This document shows positions 24,503 to 40,697 of a stretch of 64,000 bases of DNA, piece after piece (the stretch's first letter is position 1; each line of letters opens with the position of its first letter). The notes under the pieces are model-generated. The model saw only the letters and a program-made list of their open reading frames with translations. It had not been told where the DNA came from and made no database searches. The translations under genes and the position numbers were made by a program. The stretch is from contig SSBO01000012.1 in assembly GCA_005281725.1 (NCBI GenBank), positions 2,214,194-2,278,193 on the forward strand. The letters are read 5' to 3'. This stretch comes from Wuchereria bancrofti (taxonomy: Eukaryota > Nematoda > Chromadorea > Rhabditida > Onchocercidae).

Positions 24503-27500
24503 ATGGAACTCTTTTACCCATATGATTAAGAACTCTAACTTCCAGTAAAATGGAAGAGGACAATTTGACCAGAGATCTTCAATTAAAATTCAATAAAATT
24601 GGTGGTCAAACAATTTTGTTAACGGTGCAAATCCTTTTTAGGAAGGAGGCTCGGTCGATGTTTTGACAAGTTGAAAAATCACGTAGTTGAGAGATCAAAA
24701 ACAACCGGACCGCAAATTCGATATCCGTACTGGGAATTTGAAAATATTCTTTCCTCAGTTTCAAGTTTGTTTTGGTTTCAACAAATTTTATTTTGAACAG
24801 CACAGAATATTTTTTTTCTTGAAGTGATTTCAAGCAGAGAAACAAGAATTTAAAATATGCTTCTACGCTAAAAGCAAAACTTTGAAAGAAAAGAAGTTAT
24901 AAATATATTGCAAAATAAAGCTTTTGCAACTCATTTCTAATAGCTTTTTAAACTGATTTTTAAATGTTAATTTTTGAGATGGTCTAATAAGTGTATTTAA
25001 AGAACTATTCTCAGTAGCAACCTTGAAATTCAATTAGTGACTTCGATAGCTGGAAAGCTTTCCGGAACAAGTCTTTGTGAATGAAGTGCTTTCTTCCTTC
25101 CTTATTAGATTTAAAACTGGAATGAAGCAAAATTCACAAAGAAACAATTTTTTGAACAATCGAACTAACGCAATCCCTTGGTTGTACTCTCGATCTAAGT
25201 GTACTCGTAATGATTTGTATTTCGCTCGATATGACCATCGTCCATTGTATGATATTATTCATAAATAGAGAAATGATATTGTTAGTAACTAATTGCTAAA
25301 TTCAGTGAAATATTCCATTCTGAGACAGAACTGATATCTGATAGAAATTGATTGCTCTTAAGAAATTAGCAGTTCTATTGAAAGATATTTCGCCATGATG
25401 AGAAATTTTTAGTGATTTGACAACAAAATGATGCAACAGGATATTTCAACCGAATTTTAGAGATATTAGCCACATAGTCTCAAATCATCTACATCCTAGA
25501 GTTTGTGAAGACATTAAAGACATTAGGCATTTTCATTAAACTTCAAAAATATTTGAGGTTATGTTCATCCTCAAAATTGAATCTGGTTCTGGTGATAAAG
25601 TATTTCTATTCCTTATTGATTGTCTTTGAATATTAAATTCAAGCACTGCTGTAGTCAACAAAAATAAATTTTGCATACAACTTTTGGCATACATATCCGA
25701 ATAAATTTTTTGATTGTGCTAAATTAATATGTATTACTGATGACAAGAAATCATTATAGTAGTTCTTTGGATCTATCAAGTAAATAAACTATCGGTATAC
25801 GAAATTGAAATTTGATACAAAATAACAAACATAAAGTTCTGCCGAACAGAAAAGAACTTTACTTTAAACAGACATGTGTTTGGATAAGAATTAATTTTTT
25901 TTTTTTTTGCAAGAAAAAAAGGAATCGGCAATTTCAGCTTCTTTGATAAAAACTATCAAATATTCACAAAGAGAAATAAGTTTTTTGATGAGACTTAGCA
26001 AATAGTTGATAAAATGATAAATTAAATATGAAAACGTTTCATCCAAATATCGTTTTCCATAGACTAAAATTATACAGCACATTAGAGATTTAAAAAAGTA
26101 ACGAAATGAGTGTTGCATGTTAAGTATTGTTATTTTTACTAACAACGAAATTTCTCAAAAAGTTGGTATTATTATCTGCATGATTTAGAAGTTGTATGAT
26201 GAATTCAAGTTTATGTGATACACAGTTATAAATTGTGAAAAGTAAGTAAGAGTTGGATATTGTAATTTCTCCTATAACACATTGCTACATTGGGATATTA
26301 TTCATAGCAGTTAATATTCATAGCATCAATGAGGCAAAACAATTTCTTCAAAATCGGTAGTTTTACAAATGTTTCAAAATGTGGCGTCATCGACCAGTTT
26401 TCTTAACTCTACACTTATATTTTCATTTCATATGCATTCGTGTTCCTCACTACTTTTTTTCAATACAATTTTGTCAATGATGTTAGTTCATCTATAAACC
26501 ATTTATTTGTTTTCCAACATTATTTCTCTCTTATCAATTATTATTTATCTCGTAACATTTTACATCCTTAAAAAGAGAAAAATGAAATGCATGCACCATT
26601 GTTGGAAGGAGAGAAATACTCAGTGACTGATTAATTGGCATTCTTCGGAAAAGAATTCCAGAAATTAGATGTTAGTACCTCACTAGTGCCTCATAAACTT
26701 TCTCATCTTATTGTTCAAGCTCGCTCATTTGTATGCTATTACAGTAAAAAACTTGGTAGCTAAATCATCTTTATCAACGATCATAATGGATGCATTGTGT
26801 TCTAGCTAGCTTGAAATCTTCTTTCTTTCTTAAATTTGAGATTTAATTCCAAGTTAAGATTAAAAGTGATAAAATTACAAGTCAGTTAATTCCTTAATTA
26901 TCTACACGTTAATTATTTGCATATAAACCCTTTACTTAAGTACTAGGTTACTCATCACTGAACTACTGGTATCATAAATAACAAACAATTTTATTCCCAG
27001 GATTTTTTTCAACAATTTCTTCATTTAAATGCTTAAAGTTATAATAGACCTTATTTTAGTACTGTATGAAAAAATGATCTTTTCAAAAAACTGATTTTTC
27101 GCTAAAATGCTATTTATGTAACAGATTATTGAATCCATCGAATTAAATTTAAATTTGTTGCGGTATGGTAAGATAGGTAAGACAACACATGATTATATAA
27201 GCATAGAAATATCTCTATATTGATAAGATATATAATATATAAATATATGTATAGAGAGCTTTTTCCCACTCTCCTGAATATGTATTCATACAAAAATATC
27301 TTGTTCAATTCGCCTAGAATATAAAATTATTTCGGGCTGTAGCCATGGTAATGGGTAGCAAAGTAGTAAAGTTGCTTTTTCACAAGTTCTATAAACAAAA
27401 AATTTTCCTTTATCCTCCAAATTTCAAATTTTTCAAGAGCTATGGTATACGTGACACCGGTTCTCGTTCACCAATGATAGGAGGTGCTAGAAGGAATCGT

Positions 27501-28567
27501 GAGGTACCGACTTATTTTAGCGCTTCGATAAACATTTCAAAAAGTCTGTGTCATTGGAAAATTTAAATTTGCCAAACATAGGATGTGCCATTCGCAAAAC
27601 GCATTTTTGACGCCTACTTGTTCCAGTTAGCGGTGAATAATCACAGCTTTTTAGTAATGAAGGGATTTGTGTTGTTGATGACAAATGTATACGTAGCACT
27701 GCAACAAATAATATTAGGTTTAAGTGAAAGGTTTTATTTTGCAATTCATGAAATAAACTATATAAATACAATTCATATGTAGTGGGTAACAAACAATCCC
27801 TTAAGTTTTAACCAACAGAACAGAACATCCGTTGTAACTGATACTGTTGATATTCACAGCGCATTAAACTTCCAACAGGGGCAATTACAAAAGAACAGAA
27901 AGAGGTACAACCCAAAATATTTAACACAACACATGTACTACTAGAAAAATTATTGCAAACCAACTAAACCGTTACATGAACTCATAGTAAACACATCATT
28001 AGCAAGAAATTTAAGTAATGAAAATAAATGACCTGCAATAGACGAAATAGGCTGTTGTGAAAACTGATTAACCAGCTAAATTGTGGAATAGAGAAAATGA
28101 ACTGACAAATAATGTAAGAATGGTTCAGCATAATGGTTACATTCAACTATCATACGGGTAAGTAATCGTAAATATGCCCATAAGACCTAAGCTCTTACAT
28201 AATAGTACCTATAGATGGATATATGGCACGAAGAACCATTGAATAGCATATTTATGTTATTACACGATAAGAAAGACTTGCAAACAAGAAAAGAACATAG
28301 GGTACACCAGGTCTTACTGCGGATATCTCGTTGGGTAATTTTATTTCCACGAAGCAAACCGAAAAAATCTATAAGCTATAGGCTTCTGTATAAGTTACTG
28401 GTTAAGATTCACTTTGGAATAGCACATAAATGGTTTTTTCAAGTCTAATTCCACATAATATACTATGATCTTTCTATGTGGTCAAGAAAACTGCGCTGGC
28501 TATCTTCTTTTCAAATATTCCGTAACTTGTTTGAACGAAAAAATGTATGTAAATGTATGTACAAAGT

Positions 28568-30975
28568 TTATCGATGATCCATGTTTGGTGATTCTGAATT
28601 TTTGGACGGTCCACAATCAATGTAAGCAGGTCGAAACACTGTGCGCATTTGCTCCGTTAGCCGCTGTTGTTGTGATGAATCTGGGATTGGCGAACTACGT
28701 GAACCACGATCAAACTTTCCTCCTTCACCTCTCACTCGCGTTAATGCATGCTTATGTCTGGACTCATGAAGATATTTCTGGAAAAATGATGCATTCACAA
28801 CTTCACTCCATACTATCAGAGAGTATCCATAATTTCCATTTACCCATAAAATATTCATAAACATTATATATTTACGAGTGATAAAAACATTCAGCATTAT
28901 TACTTACCCGCCTTTCCTTAGGAATTCTCCCCTCGCTTTCCAGTTTTGCTCGAGCTGCTCTTCTCTTTATAATTCTGCAAAGTGCCTATATGTAATACAT
29001 ATATAAGAAATTATATTCCATTAAAGTGATGATACAAAGAAAAACATGGCTATAAATAAGTAATAAAACACTCACCTATGATACTGCTTGGCATTAACAT
29101 AAAGCGGCTCCTCATCAGGTTTGCTAACAAGAGGATTATTTGACGTTCCCTACAACAACTTGATAAGTTAAAAACCGAGATATGCTTTTATTTTGCGTAC
29201 TGAGAGTTTTTGAAAAATAACCTGTGTTGTTAGCAGCTGAACCACATTTGCGATATCAATTCCTTTAGCATCTGAAAGTGCAACAGCATGAAAGCAAAAT
29301 AAATAGAAACAGAAGATATTTCTAAACAAAACAGAGGGCATTTAGTAATCTAGTTCAATTCTGCTTTTGTTAGCAGATGAACAATGGAAGTAGTCGACTC
29401 TTCAGTAAAGCACGTTTTACGACCAACACATCACTCTATATTACTAACCGAAACATTCTGGAAAAAGTCTACAATATCCACGTCGAGCCAGCCCTTACTC
29501 ATTCATTGCATTAAAATTACAAACAGCAGGCAAGGAAGAATTAAAGGCATTAAAAATGTTTAACTTATTATGAACTGACAACGAGAGTAATGAACAAAGG
29601 TCCTCATAAACTAATACTGGATACAACTTGACAAAGAACTCTGATGAAGAAAAATGACGACAGCAAAAAGAGCCATTTAAATCACTCTAGTTGCTGCACA
29701 GTAAGTGAAATGAAATGAGATACCTGTGAAAACAAACGGCGAGCTTACGATGGGTGAAGATGTTGAAGGTTGCTGGCTCTGTTCGCTAATAGATATCGAG
29801 GGTGAACTGGGTAAAGTGATGTACGACGCAACATCATTCAAATTGATCACTTGAACATTACTAGGCAATACCTGAATCATAATGAATTATAACTCTATAT
29901 GATAGTGCAAGTAATTTGTACCAGATTTTTCAAACACATGTAATTATGTTCATTGTATCACAATGAAAAATGTGGTGTAATAAAAATAATTAATCATAGG
30001 AAGAAAAAATACTACCGGGAAGTCATTACCACTCAGATCACTAAGTAAGAAAGATATGGCTAAAATTGTGATTCAAAACTAGGCTCAATCGAAGGATGTT
30101 TCGTTAATCAACTATGTAATTATTGGCTTCTTAAAGAGGTAACTTGAACAAAATGACAACGACCTGCAGAGAATTTCCATTGAGCTGAAATGTTTGCTGC
30201 GCATTCGGTATCAATATATACGATTTCTGATCATTACTGTTTACTGCAGTATCAAGATCAGTAGCCAAATTAACCACCTGTACCTGACATGTTTGATACT
30301 GAAACTTTTCTTACTTTTAATGAATCCTGCCAACAACTTATGTGCTTGATTGCTGAATAATGTTGTCACAAAAATATATCAACACAAACTTGCCACCAAA
30401 AAAAAGATGTGATGCAACAGTTAAACTTAGGCTATTCTGTCACATTTTTTCCCGCGACATCAGAAGAACAGCAAAGCCAGAGGCGTTGGGATATTCCAAA
30501 CGAACCTGAGGGATTGACGAAGTTGACGTAGGCTGACTACCAGCTGCAACAACATACTGATGTGTTGATGTGCTGTCGTTGTTCCTGAAGCAAAATCACT
30601 TATGTATTACTGGATAAACTGTTGCATAAAATATCTACAATATTGGATATAATGCTATATATACTAACTTATAGAATTTACTGATAAAAAAAAAAGAGGA
30701 CAATGTAATAACAAGTAATGGAAGGAAAAGAAAAATCTATATAATAGTCAAAAAGAAGCAGTAATCTAGAATGAAATATGAACTCTCATAATCCTGAATG
30801 AACCATCCCTTCAATAAAACAACGGGGATAAAACTCCCATTCTTTCCTGTTCCCGCGGAGGAAACCCACCAAAGCCCGAAAATAGCATGTATCAGCTCCC
30901 GCCTACTAATCCGCGTTCCACTTACATCTCATTGGCGGACGATGCATCGCAAGTTGGCTGATTGGCCGGCACCAT
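28568..30975 (-). CDS. nfya-1: CCAAT-binding transcription factor NF-Y subunit A
   Basis: Eight exons join in phase: 30975-30926, 30584-30506, 30283-30164, 29871-29724, 29271-29222, 29149-29076, 28974-28908 and 28777-28568. They give 265 residues. The conserved core starts EPLYVNAKQYHR at about residue 163, the helix that docks on the NF-YB/NF-YC histone-fold dimer. It continues IIKRRAARAKLESEGRIPKE and ends with the DNA-contact part RRKYLHESRHKHALTRVRG, EGGKF. The N-terminal part is rich in Q, S, T, V and N, as in the NF-YA activation domain. NF-YA supplies the sequence-specific CCAAT contact of the trimer in the nucleus. The ATG at 30975 was chosen because its short exon ends in the required phase at a GTAAGT donor. 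Human NF-YA is about 350 residues, so this is a compact version. Confidence 0.93.
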
Positions 30976-31072
30976 TCGGGCAGTCCAATCACAATCGATT
31001 ACCTCCTAAACAAATACAACGCGACACGCCCGACAATCTTTTTAATGCTCGCTCCCATCGTTTCAGACCAAT
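30926..31072 (-). promoter_or_regulatory. Putative NF-YA 5' region with four CCAAT pentamers
   Basis: A G+C-richer block at the start of the NF-YA gene holds CCAAT or its complement at 30931-30936, 30961-30966, 30985-30989 and 31068-31072. The first two fall in the first coding exon and the third just upstream of the ATG. A TTTGTTTAG acceptor-like site at about 31006 on the minus strand could be a trans-splice acceptor. Use as NF-Y sites is inference. Confidence 0.3.
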
Positions 31073-33019
31073 CTTCTCTCTGATATTATTGCATCCCACC
31101 TGATCCGAATTGTCTCAGTGGTTTGTAGTTATTTACCGTTCAGGTATTTGCTAGCGAACGGAACTGAATATTGATTATTACTCTGACTCATCCAATTAGA
31201 ATAATATACTTGGGTAGTTTAGCCTTTACATGTGAATCGGTCGAGTACAAGATATTTTTTAGGAAATACAAAGTGCTCATATGCTTTCAAAAATCTCAAG
31301 ATTGTCCCATCCTCAACATATAGCCATGTCCTGCTCTTGCCCCATCGGTAGAAATTTTTGAAGTCCACAAGTTCACTTAGCTATAAGTCCCGCTTGAAAC
31401 TTTATTTCCTTTTTGTGACCAAGCCAGAATTACACTTCAGGGCCTTCTGCAATGCTCAAGTCCTTCCCCCTCTTCAAACTTCAATAAACAAATGGGGACC
31501 TTGTCCCATCCCGAGAGTTTTGCACAACTTTAGCAGAAATCCTTACAACCTCCAGCTGATTTTACTCCACTGTTGTAAGGCACTAGACCCATCCATTAGA
31601 AAAGGTATTTAACAATGACGCCTAGAATCTCAAATGACTAGGTTCGCACATGGCTACAAAAAATAAGTTCAACGTCTGTACTTCTCTATGCGCCTTCCCC
31701 CATGTTTTTATCATTTGTTTATTATTCGGTGTACTACGAAACGTATCGCTTTTAATTTTGCTTAAAAGTACACAAGCAGCAATATAGAGAGACAAAACAC
31801 ATAAAGAGGGACGAAACGCAAAAGCAAAAATGATGACCAAAGGAAATATTACGAGAACATGTACCATTATACAATGAAATGCCATTCCTTAGGCAATGAC
31901 ACATTTTTAAAACATCTTCACTATTTCACACGGAAAATGGATACTGCATTGCGGACATAATATATCGGACTTCCATATTTTAAATTTTATAAAAAAGACC
32001 ATCTCGTATTTTAATGTACCATTACCCGTTCACTTCCTGCTTTACATACATTTCCCGCCTCAAAAATTAGTAAAACAGAAAAATATGAAGGTCCTACAAA
32101 CCGATAAAATACAGACGAATGATAATATATACAGAAAAGCATACATATCACTAGTTTTTCAAGATTTGCCCAATTGCTTGAAATACACAGAAACACACAA
32201 AATATGTAATTTTCTGTACCTTCTTTTGCATATCCAATACTAAACAAAAAAACAGTTCTGGGATAGCGTGTCAAATGATGATGACACGTTGAGATCTAAG
32301 AAACAATCAGTGTCAACATTCAACAACAACAAAATCACAAACTGCCACATGCAGGATCAACCATCCTAAAACTGGATAAATTAGGTATGAAGCTTCGAAA
32401 AGTCATCATTTTATCCATTTTTCTAACTGTAATATTTCAAAAACTAAAATAGCTGAGACCTATAACAAGTACACCACTAGAAGATCTCAAAAATCATATT
32501 CGTTGATAGCAGGGACTTCTTGGCAAGTGGAATTACCAAGATTGAAAGAGCAGGAAAAAAGACGAATGACATAGATTTCACAAAATATGTGCCGAACAGT
32601 TTGGTGAGTTACAAAGAAATTGAAAGCAAACCAAAAATCATAAAAAAAAACTATTTTTGTGCAGCTAATTTTTTTTTTGTTAACCAGAATTCATATCTTC
32701 TTTCTAATTTCCAATCTTCCTTATATATGAGAAACAGCTGTTACTAATTTAGAAAAAGTTCATCAACTAAGTGTAAACCAACCGATTATAATTAGAAGCA
32801 TACCAAAACAGTTACTCGATGAAATGAAATCCGTGAAAATATTACAATTTCTTTCTTTACGCTTCCTCATAAGTATTCATCCAAACCAAATTTTCCGTGA
32901 CGGTGAAAAATAGATATAGTAAAGCAAGGAGCCACCCTTTAACTGAACATCCAAGAATGTCATCCAAAGATAGACAGTTCAATAATGCTGCGGTCGAAAT
33001 GCAGACTGCAAACGAAAAG
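31073..33019. other. Spacer between NF-YA and TMEM184 genes
   Basis: About 1.9 kb with no exon recognised. The open frames at 31.36-31.61 kb and 31.6-32.3 kb show no family motif or compatible splice partners. Confidence 0.5.
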
Positions 33020-36334
<3,315 letters not shown>

Positions 36335-36347
36335 TTTTGTCTGAAAA
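36335..36347 (-). promoter_or_regulatory. Likely spliced-leader trans-splice acceptor of the TMEM184 gene
   Basis: The minus strand reads TTTTCAG immediately followed by ACAAAA and the ATG at 36334. TTTTCAG so close to an initiator codon, with no compatible upstream donor found, is the usual form of a nematode trans-splice site. The AG falls at 36342-36341. Confidence 0.5.
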
Positions 36348-38921
36348 GATGACTAGTTTGCAGAAGCAATGGAAAAGTGGAATATATACTGCCATTGATG
36401 AGCAGAAACAAAAACGATTTAACTGCGGTGCATTCTAAAGCAGTTGTATGTGGCGCAAAAGAGTCCCAAAACCAATTTCTTAATTTTTTTAATGTCGACT
36501 GAAGCTCACCACTTAATTTGAGCAAGTTTATTTTTTTCAAGTGATTTAGTAAATGGATGAAATACTGTCCCAAGAAATGCAAAAGAACGTACAGGTAGAA
36601 AGCCAATAATCGACTGATGGAAAGCATAACATAAAATGCTGCTGATAATTTGTTTAAGCCGAGGGAAGAGAGAACATCAAGTACGTGACGTACCACAGCG
36701 CAGGAGAGGGACGAATGTGCTGCAATTGTATACAACAAAGATGCTAATAAACCTATGCTTCAACTAGGAAACGTTTGTCATTACATCAAGCTACCAGTAA
36801 TATCTTCCTCACTCTTTTCGCTCACTTAAAATCTATCAGTCACGTTGCAGAAAGAATAATGTAACTTGGTCTATCAAACTAGGCTAAAGACAAATCAAAC
36901 TAAAGTAGGCATGAACTCGAAGCTTCGAAAGAGATACTATCGTGTACTAGTCGGTAATAATCAGCTGTTTTAAAAGACCGATAGTGCGATTAACAGTTGA
37001 CCGGACAGAAGGATCTACAATTGTAGGCGTGGAAGCTTTTATAAAGCCCACCAGAAAATATTATGGCATCACCACTGAGTGTGACATAATTAGATAATAT
37101 CTTAACCTGGTAAGAATTATGTGATGCATGTGTTACCAAAACAGCACATGTGGAAGTGATGTTTAACAACTAAAACACAAGGTCTATTTCAAAAAAGCCT
37201 TTATAACCAAGAACAAGAAAGACTCCTAGTACTCTCGTCATCCTTCCTTAAAGGCTTTCCTTCAAGCCCACTCAAGAACTACCTCGAAAGAAATCATCCA
37301 AAGAGTCATTCAAATTACATCGGTCAATCGAATGCGAGTGCTTGATAAAAAGAAAATTGATGAGAATGCATTTGAAAAACTAGTTTACGAACTACCCTTT
37401 CCTCTTATTTCAGTCTACCAATCGTAGTACTGGCGTAATGTACCAGTGCTAGCTGTCACAACAACCGGGTTGTATCGAAAAGGAAGGTGTCGTCTCTCCA
37501 GGTCACATCCATTTATAACCCACTCCACTATATTCATTACATACATAAGCATACACATTCACACGCACATACATATACATACATACATAACACACACACA
37601 CATGACATTGATGCAAGCACCGCACTACGATCAATCTGTGAAACTCCGTAATGGAGTCTGTTCTTTTTGCCGAGCATTTCAATGCTTCTGGAAGGGCAAT
37701 GATGACAAAGAAATATGTGCGTACATCTCTGTGCAGAGATCCACATTTGATAGCATCATCCTTCCGTGGCCAAAATATGTAAACATCGCGGACCCTGGCT
37801 CTTCCTCCCTTTTAAGGTTCATCGATATCCTAGGCTGCCCGAGCGCATACATCACATAAACGCATTTGCGCTCTATGTGTGTGTGTATAGTCAGCACCAC
37901 ATCCAACTGCAGCTGTCAGTAGAATCTATAGCGGAGTCCCGCACACGTGTGCGTACCAGATGGGCAGTAGGACTGAAATGCCGCAGATCAATGATTGTCA
38001 TAGCGACATACAAAGTCCGTGAGCCACCAACGCCCAATCAATGATGGTCCACGCCCGCCCGCTCATTTGTGTTCGGTCGTACACAATATGTTACTGCATT
38101 AGAGCAAAATTATTGGACCACTTTGACGGGTACGTTACGACAACTCTTCTCTTACCGCAAATAAATTTTTTAATGCTACTTAATATTTGAACTTCCGGAA
38201 TATACAGTCATTTAGTAACTGGGATGCGTCTCTCGTATGGGTTGTGTATTGTACGGGTGAATGTCTCCCACATATGGACGTAATATAGTTGGCAATATAC
38301 AAATCTAACAAAATCTGTGCTTTAGAAATCAAAGTGAACCGCGGAAGATGTGTCGAATATCATCGATTGGATGAAGTCCAATTAGTTTGATCAATTGATT
38401 GCATATCGCAGAATTCCTTCTAGTCACTTTATCGATATAAGCCTACCATAAAAATATATTGATTGTAACGTAACATGGAGATGGATTCGACAAACGGCCT
38501 GTATTTGGATACTTATGTATATATCGGTTTCTCTGAACTTTTTTCGCTAACTTCAGCTATGATCTCGAGAAATGGCGCCGAGCATGCTCTGAGCATCCCA
38601 GGCTCTTCATTATATCAATTTGCCTTTGCTGCTCTCTGTTGATTCCATCGTCATCACTCTCTCTTAGCTATCATCCAGGTAGTTTATTATAAAAGTTTTA
38701 TAGAGTAATGTCTTCCTTCCCCGTGATGAAATACGACCAGATCTCTGCACGTGATGAAATGCGATTAAATCACACTTAAATTTACTGGTTTAGCAATATT
38801 CCCGGTTAATACTCTTTTTTTTTTGTTTGATTTTGCAAAATATGTGATTATCGGGATATAATATTGATATATCAGAACAGCGAGCTGATTAACTTATCAC
38901 TTTTACTGCAGATTCAGTAAG
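36348..38921. other. Intergenic region between divergent TMEM184 and TDP-43-like genes
   Basis: About 2.6 kb of relatively G+C-rich DNA. It holds a 136-codon leucine-rich open frame on the minus strand (36738-36328; see findings), a CATA/CACA microsatellite at about 37541-37603, and a 14-base palindrome with a CACGTG core at 37940-37953. Likely promoter DNA for one or both genes; no certain exon. Confidence 0.45.
37541..37603. repeat. (CATA)n/(CA)n microsatellite
   Basis: Repeated CATACATA and CACACA units produce long artefactual open frames on both strands. Confidence 0.8.
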
Positions 38922-40040
38922 ATGGATGGAGAACAAATATGCAGCTCGGACGAATCACTAAAATCAGTACGTTGTTAAATTTACATTATTATTATTACCA
39001 CTATCATCATCGTTATTGCTGCTACTATTGCTGTTATTAATTACCTGTATTACTAATAATTACCAGTATTAATATTGTTTTATTATTGCTATTATTAGCA
39101 CTAATTACTGTTACACATACATATGTTAGAACCGTGTTAAAGTACCTTTGGTAATTGTAGGTGTGTGCACCAGAAGAATGGGTTGTGGTGTCGAGTGCTA
39201 TAGGCAGCAAAGGTATCGAGATTCCTCTGTGTCCTTCACATGGCGTGCTGCATGTCAGGACACTAAAAAATGTTTTCAAGGATGCCACAGGACTAAAGTA
39301 CCGAAATCCCGACACCGGCCTTGATAGAGTACTCTTGTATGTTTTGTATTTATTAGCTAATTCATACCGTGGTAAGTATAAGTGGTAAGATTTTCTTTTC
39401 CATCCAATCATCAGAAGAGAAAAGGATACCAGCTGTCAATGACCGTCACTCCAAATAATTGTTTCTCAAAAGCAAAATTAGACGCTTCCCACGATTGTAA
39501 TCATGAGCCTGCCCGGAAAGAACTTATCCGGCAAACCAAATGAGTCTCGCAGCCCCCGCTGGGCTCCTTCCTGAACTAAGTAGTCTGTCGTCCTTCCAAA
39601 ACAAGCAATCATTGAAGGAGGACTTATTGAATTAATCATTCTTTTATAAAACGAATGGTTTATTTTCCGGTTACATTATAGGATGGATCATGACGAAACG
39701 TGTTTTATAGCTCCGACTGGAGGATGGAAAAATAAAATGTTCACTGTCGTGCGTTCTACAAAGTTTGGTCAGCTGTATTCGTTTCACTTTCAAATTTTCG
39801 AACCTAGTTTTTTCCTTCTCCACCGCTCTACCAATTCACTGTTCACTGCAAGGAACTAATAAATATCTAGTAACTGAAATGTCCGTGTGTAACCGATGTA
39901 CAGTTTTAGTTCGTCCGCCAGGAAACGCGAAGAAACAAGTGAAACGCTCATTAGCTAACAAATCAAAGATGATGGCTGATATGGATTCAAACTCCGATGG
40001 GAAAATGAGACCCGCATCAGCCCCAGAAGGTGCTTGTTGA
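38922..40040 (+). CDS. Stand-alone TDP-43-type N-terminal domain protein (no RRMs)
   Basis: Four exons, 38922-38966, 39161-39336, 39682-39767 and 39910-40040, join in phase to give 145 residues. Residues about 22-103 align with the TDP-43 N-terminal oligomerisation domain. GIEIP corresponds to PIEIP, ATGLKYRNP to ACGLRYRNP, and FIAPTGGWKNKMFTVV to LHAPDAGWGNLVYVV. In TDP-43 this ubiquitin-like domain drives head-to-tail self-assembly and is followed by an NLS and two RRMs. Here it is followed only by a basic stretch (KKQVKR, NKSK) and a polar tail ending PEGAC. No RNP motif was seen before the polyadenylation signal or in the following spacer. The GTATGT donor at 39337 was preferred because it alone restores the domain frame. 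It may bind another TDP-43-domain protein (inference). It is tail-to-tail with INTS10. Confidence 0.72.
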
Positions 40041-40127
40041 AGTGGATGATGCTTAGTGTGGAAGCTTCGCTAGCTCGTTGTATTTTGATCGCCTCTTTTA
40101 TTCTCGTTTTCTTATTAGTTTTAGTGT

Positions 40128-40133
40128 AATAAA
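40128..40133 (+). terminator. Polyadenylation signal AATAAA of the TDP-43-like gene
   Basis: AATAAA 88 bases after the TGA stop. This supports the gene ending here rather than running on into RRM exons. Confidence 0.5.
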
Positions 40134-40697
40134 TAATTTCCTCAATGCGTTTCCACCTCAAATTATTAGCCTAAATACTGGGTATGGTCAGGAAGCAGCT
40201 TCGGACTTATTTCCATGTCAAATTCTATGTTCAAGGTCACAAAGCTATTAGACATTTACTACTCAAATCCTTGAAACATGGTTGCCTTTAACTCCTGAAG
40301 CTATACCTCCTTTGCAGACTCATAGGCTTGTTCAATTCGTAAACGGGAGTGTCGATTGTGGTCCAAATAATTACTGAATCATTTCCAGGCTCGCATATTT
40401 TCGTTTATCCTATTATAATTTTCGGACACGTAAGCAAATGTAAGCAAAAGCTAAATATGTGCAAAATCCGACCTGAACTCTCTCTATGATAAAAGACATA
40501 ATTATGCAGTCCAAGATAAGTTCATGAAGTCATGTTCCCAAAACTAAATTTGAAGTTGTGATTATAAAGACAAAATTACGGTGGCAAGCACATAAAGATA
40601 CCAAGGAGAAAACATATGATCTAAAAAGTGTACATGACTGTGGTATTGTGTACATACTGATGCAAGCGAAGAACATCAGTGTGATAGCTTTTAGTGC

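Larger units (their letters stand above)
16033..28567. other. Gene-poor 12.5-kb interval
   Basis: No convincing gene was recognised here on either strand. Most is A+T-rich. More G+C-rich islands occur at about 18.7-19.25 kb, 19.5-19.65 kb, 21.4-21.53 kb and 23.05-23.75 kb; they may hold exons, promoters or enhancers but none gave a family match. The stretch upstream of 16032 is the likely innexin promoter region. Open frames at 27.3-28.45 kb have no splice-consistent continuation. Confidence 0.45.

Noticed and set aside
28465..28860. 131-codon plus-strand open frame
   Set aside because: It is antisense to the conserved NF-YA DNA-binding exon (28777-28568) and has no splice-consistent neighbours.
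30798..31103. 101-codon plus-strand open frame
   Set aside because: Overlaps the NF-YA first exon and its 5' region on the opposite strand; explained by higher G+C, no family motif.
37446..37859. 137-codon plus-strand open frame
   Set aside because: Created largely by the CATA/CACA microsatellite; frames are open on both strands.
39037..39411. 124-codon minus-strand open frame
   Set aside because: Antisense to the TDP-43-domain exon 39161-39336, whose plus-strand frame matches a known domain.
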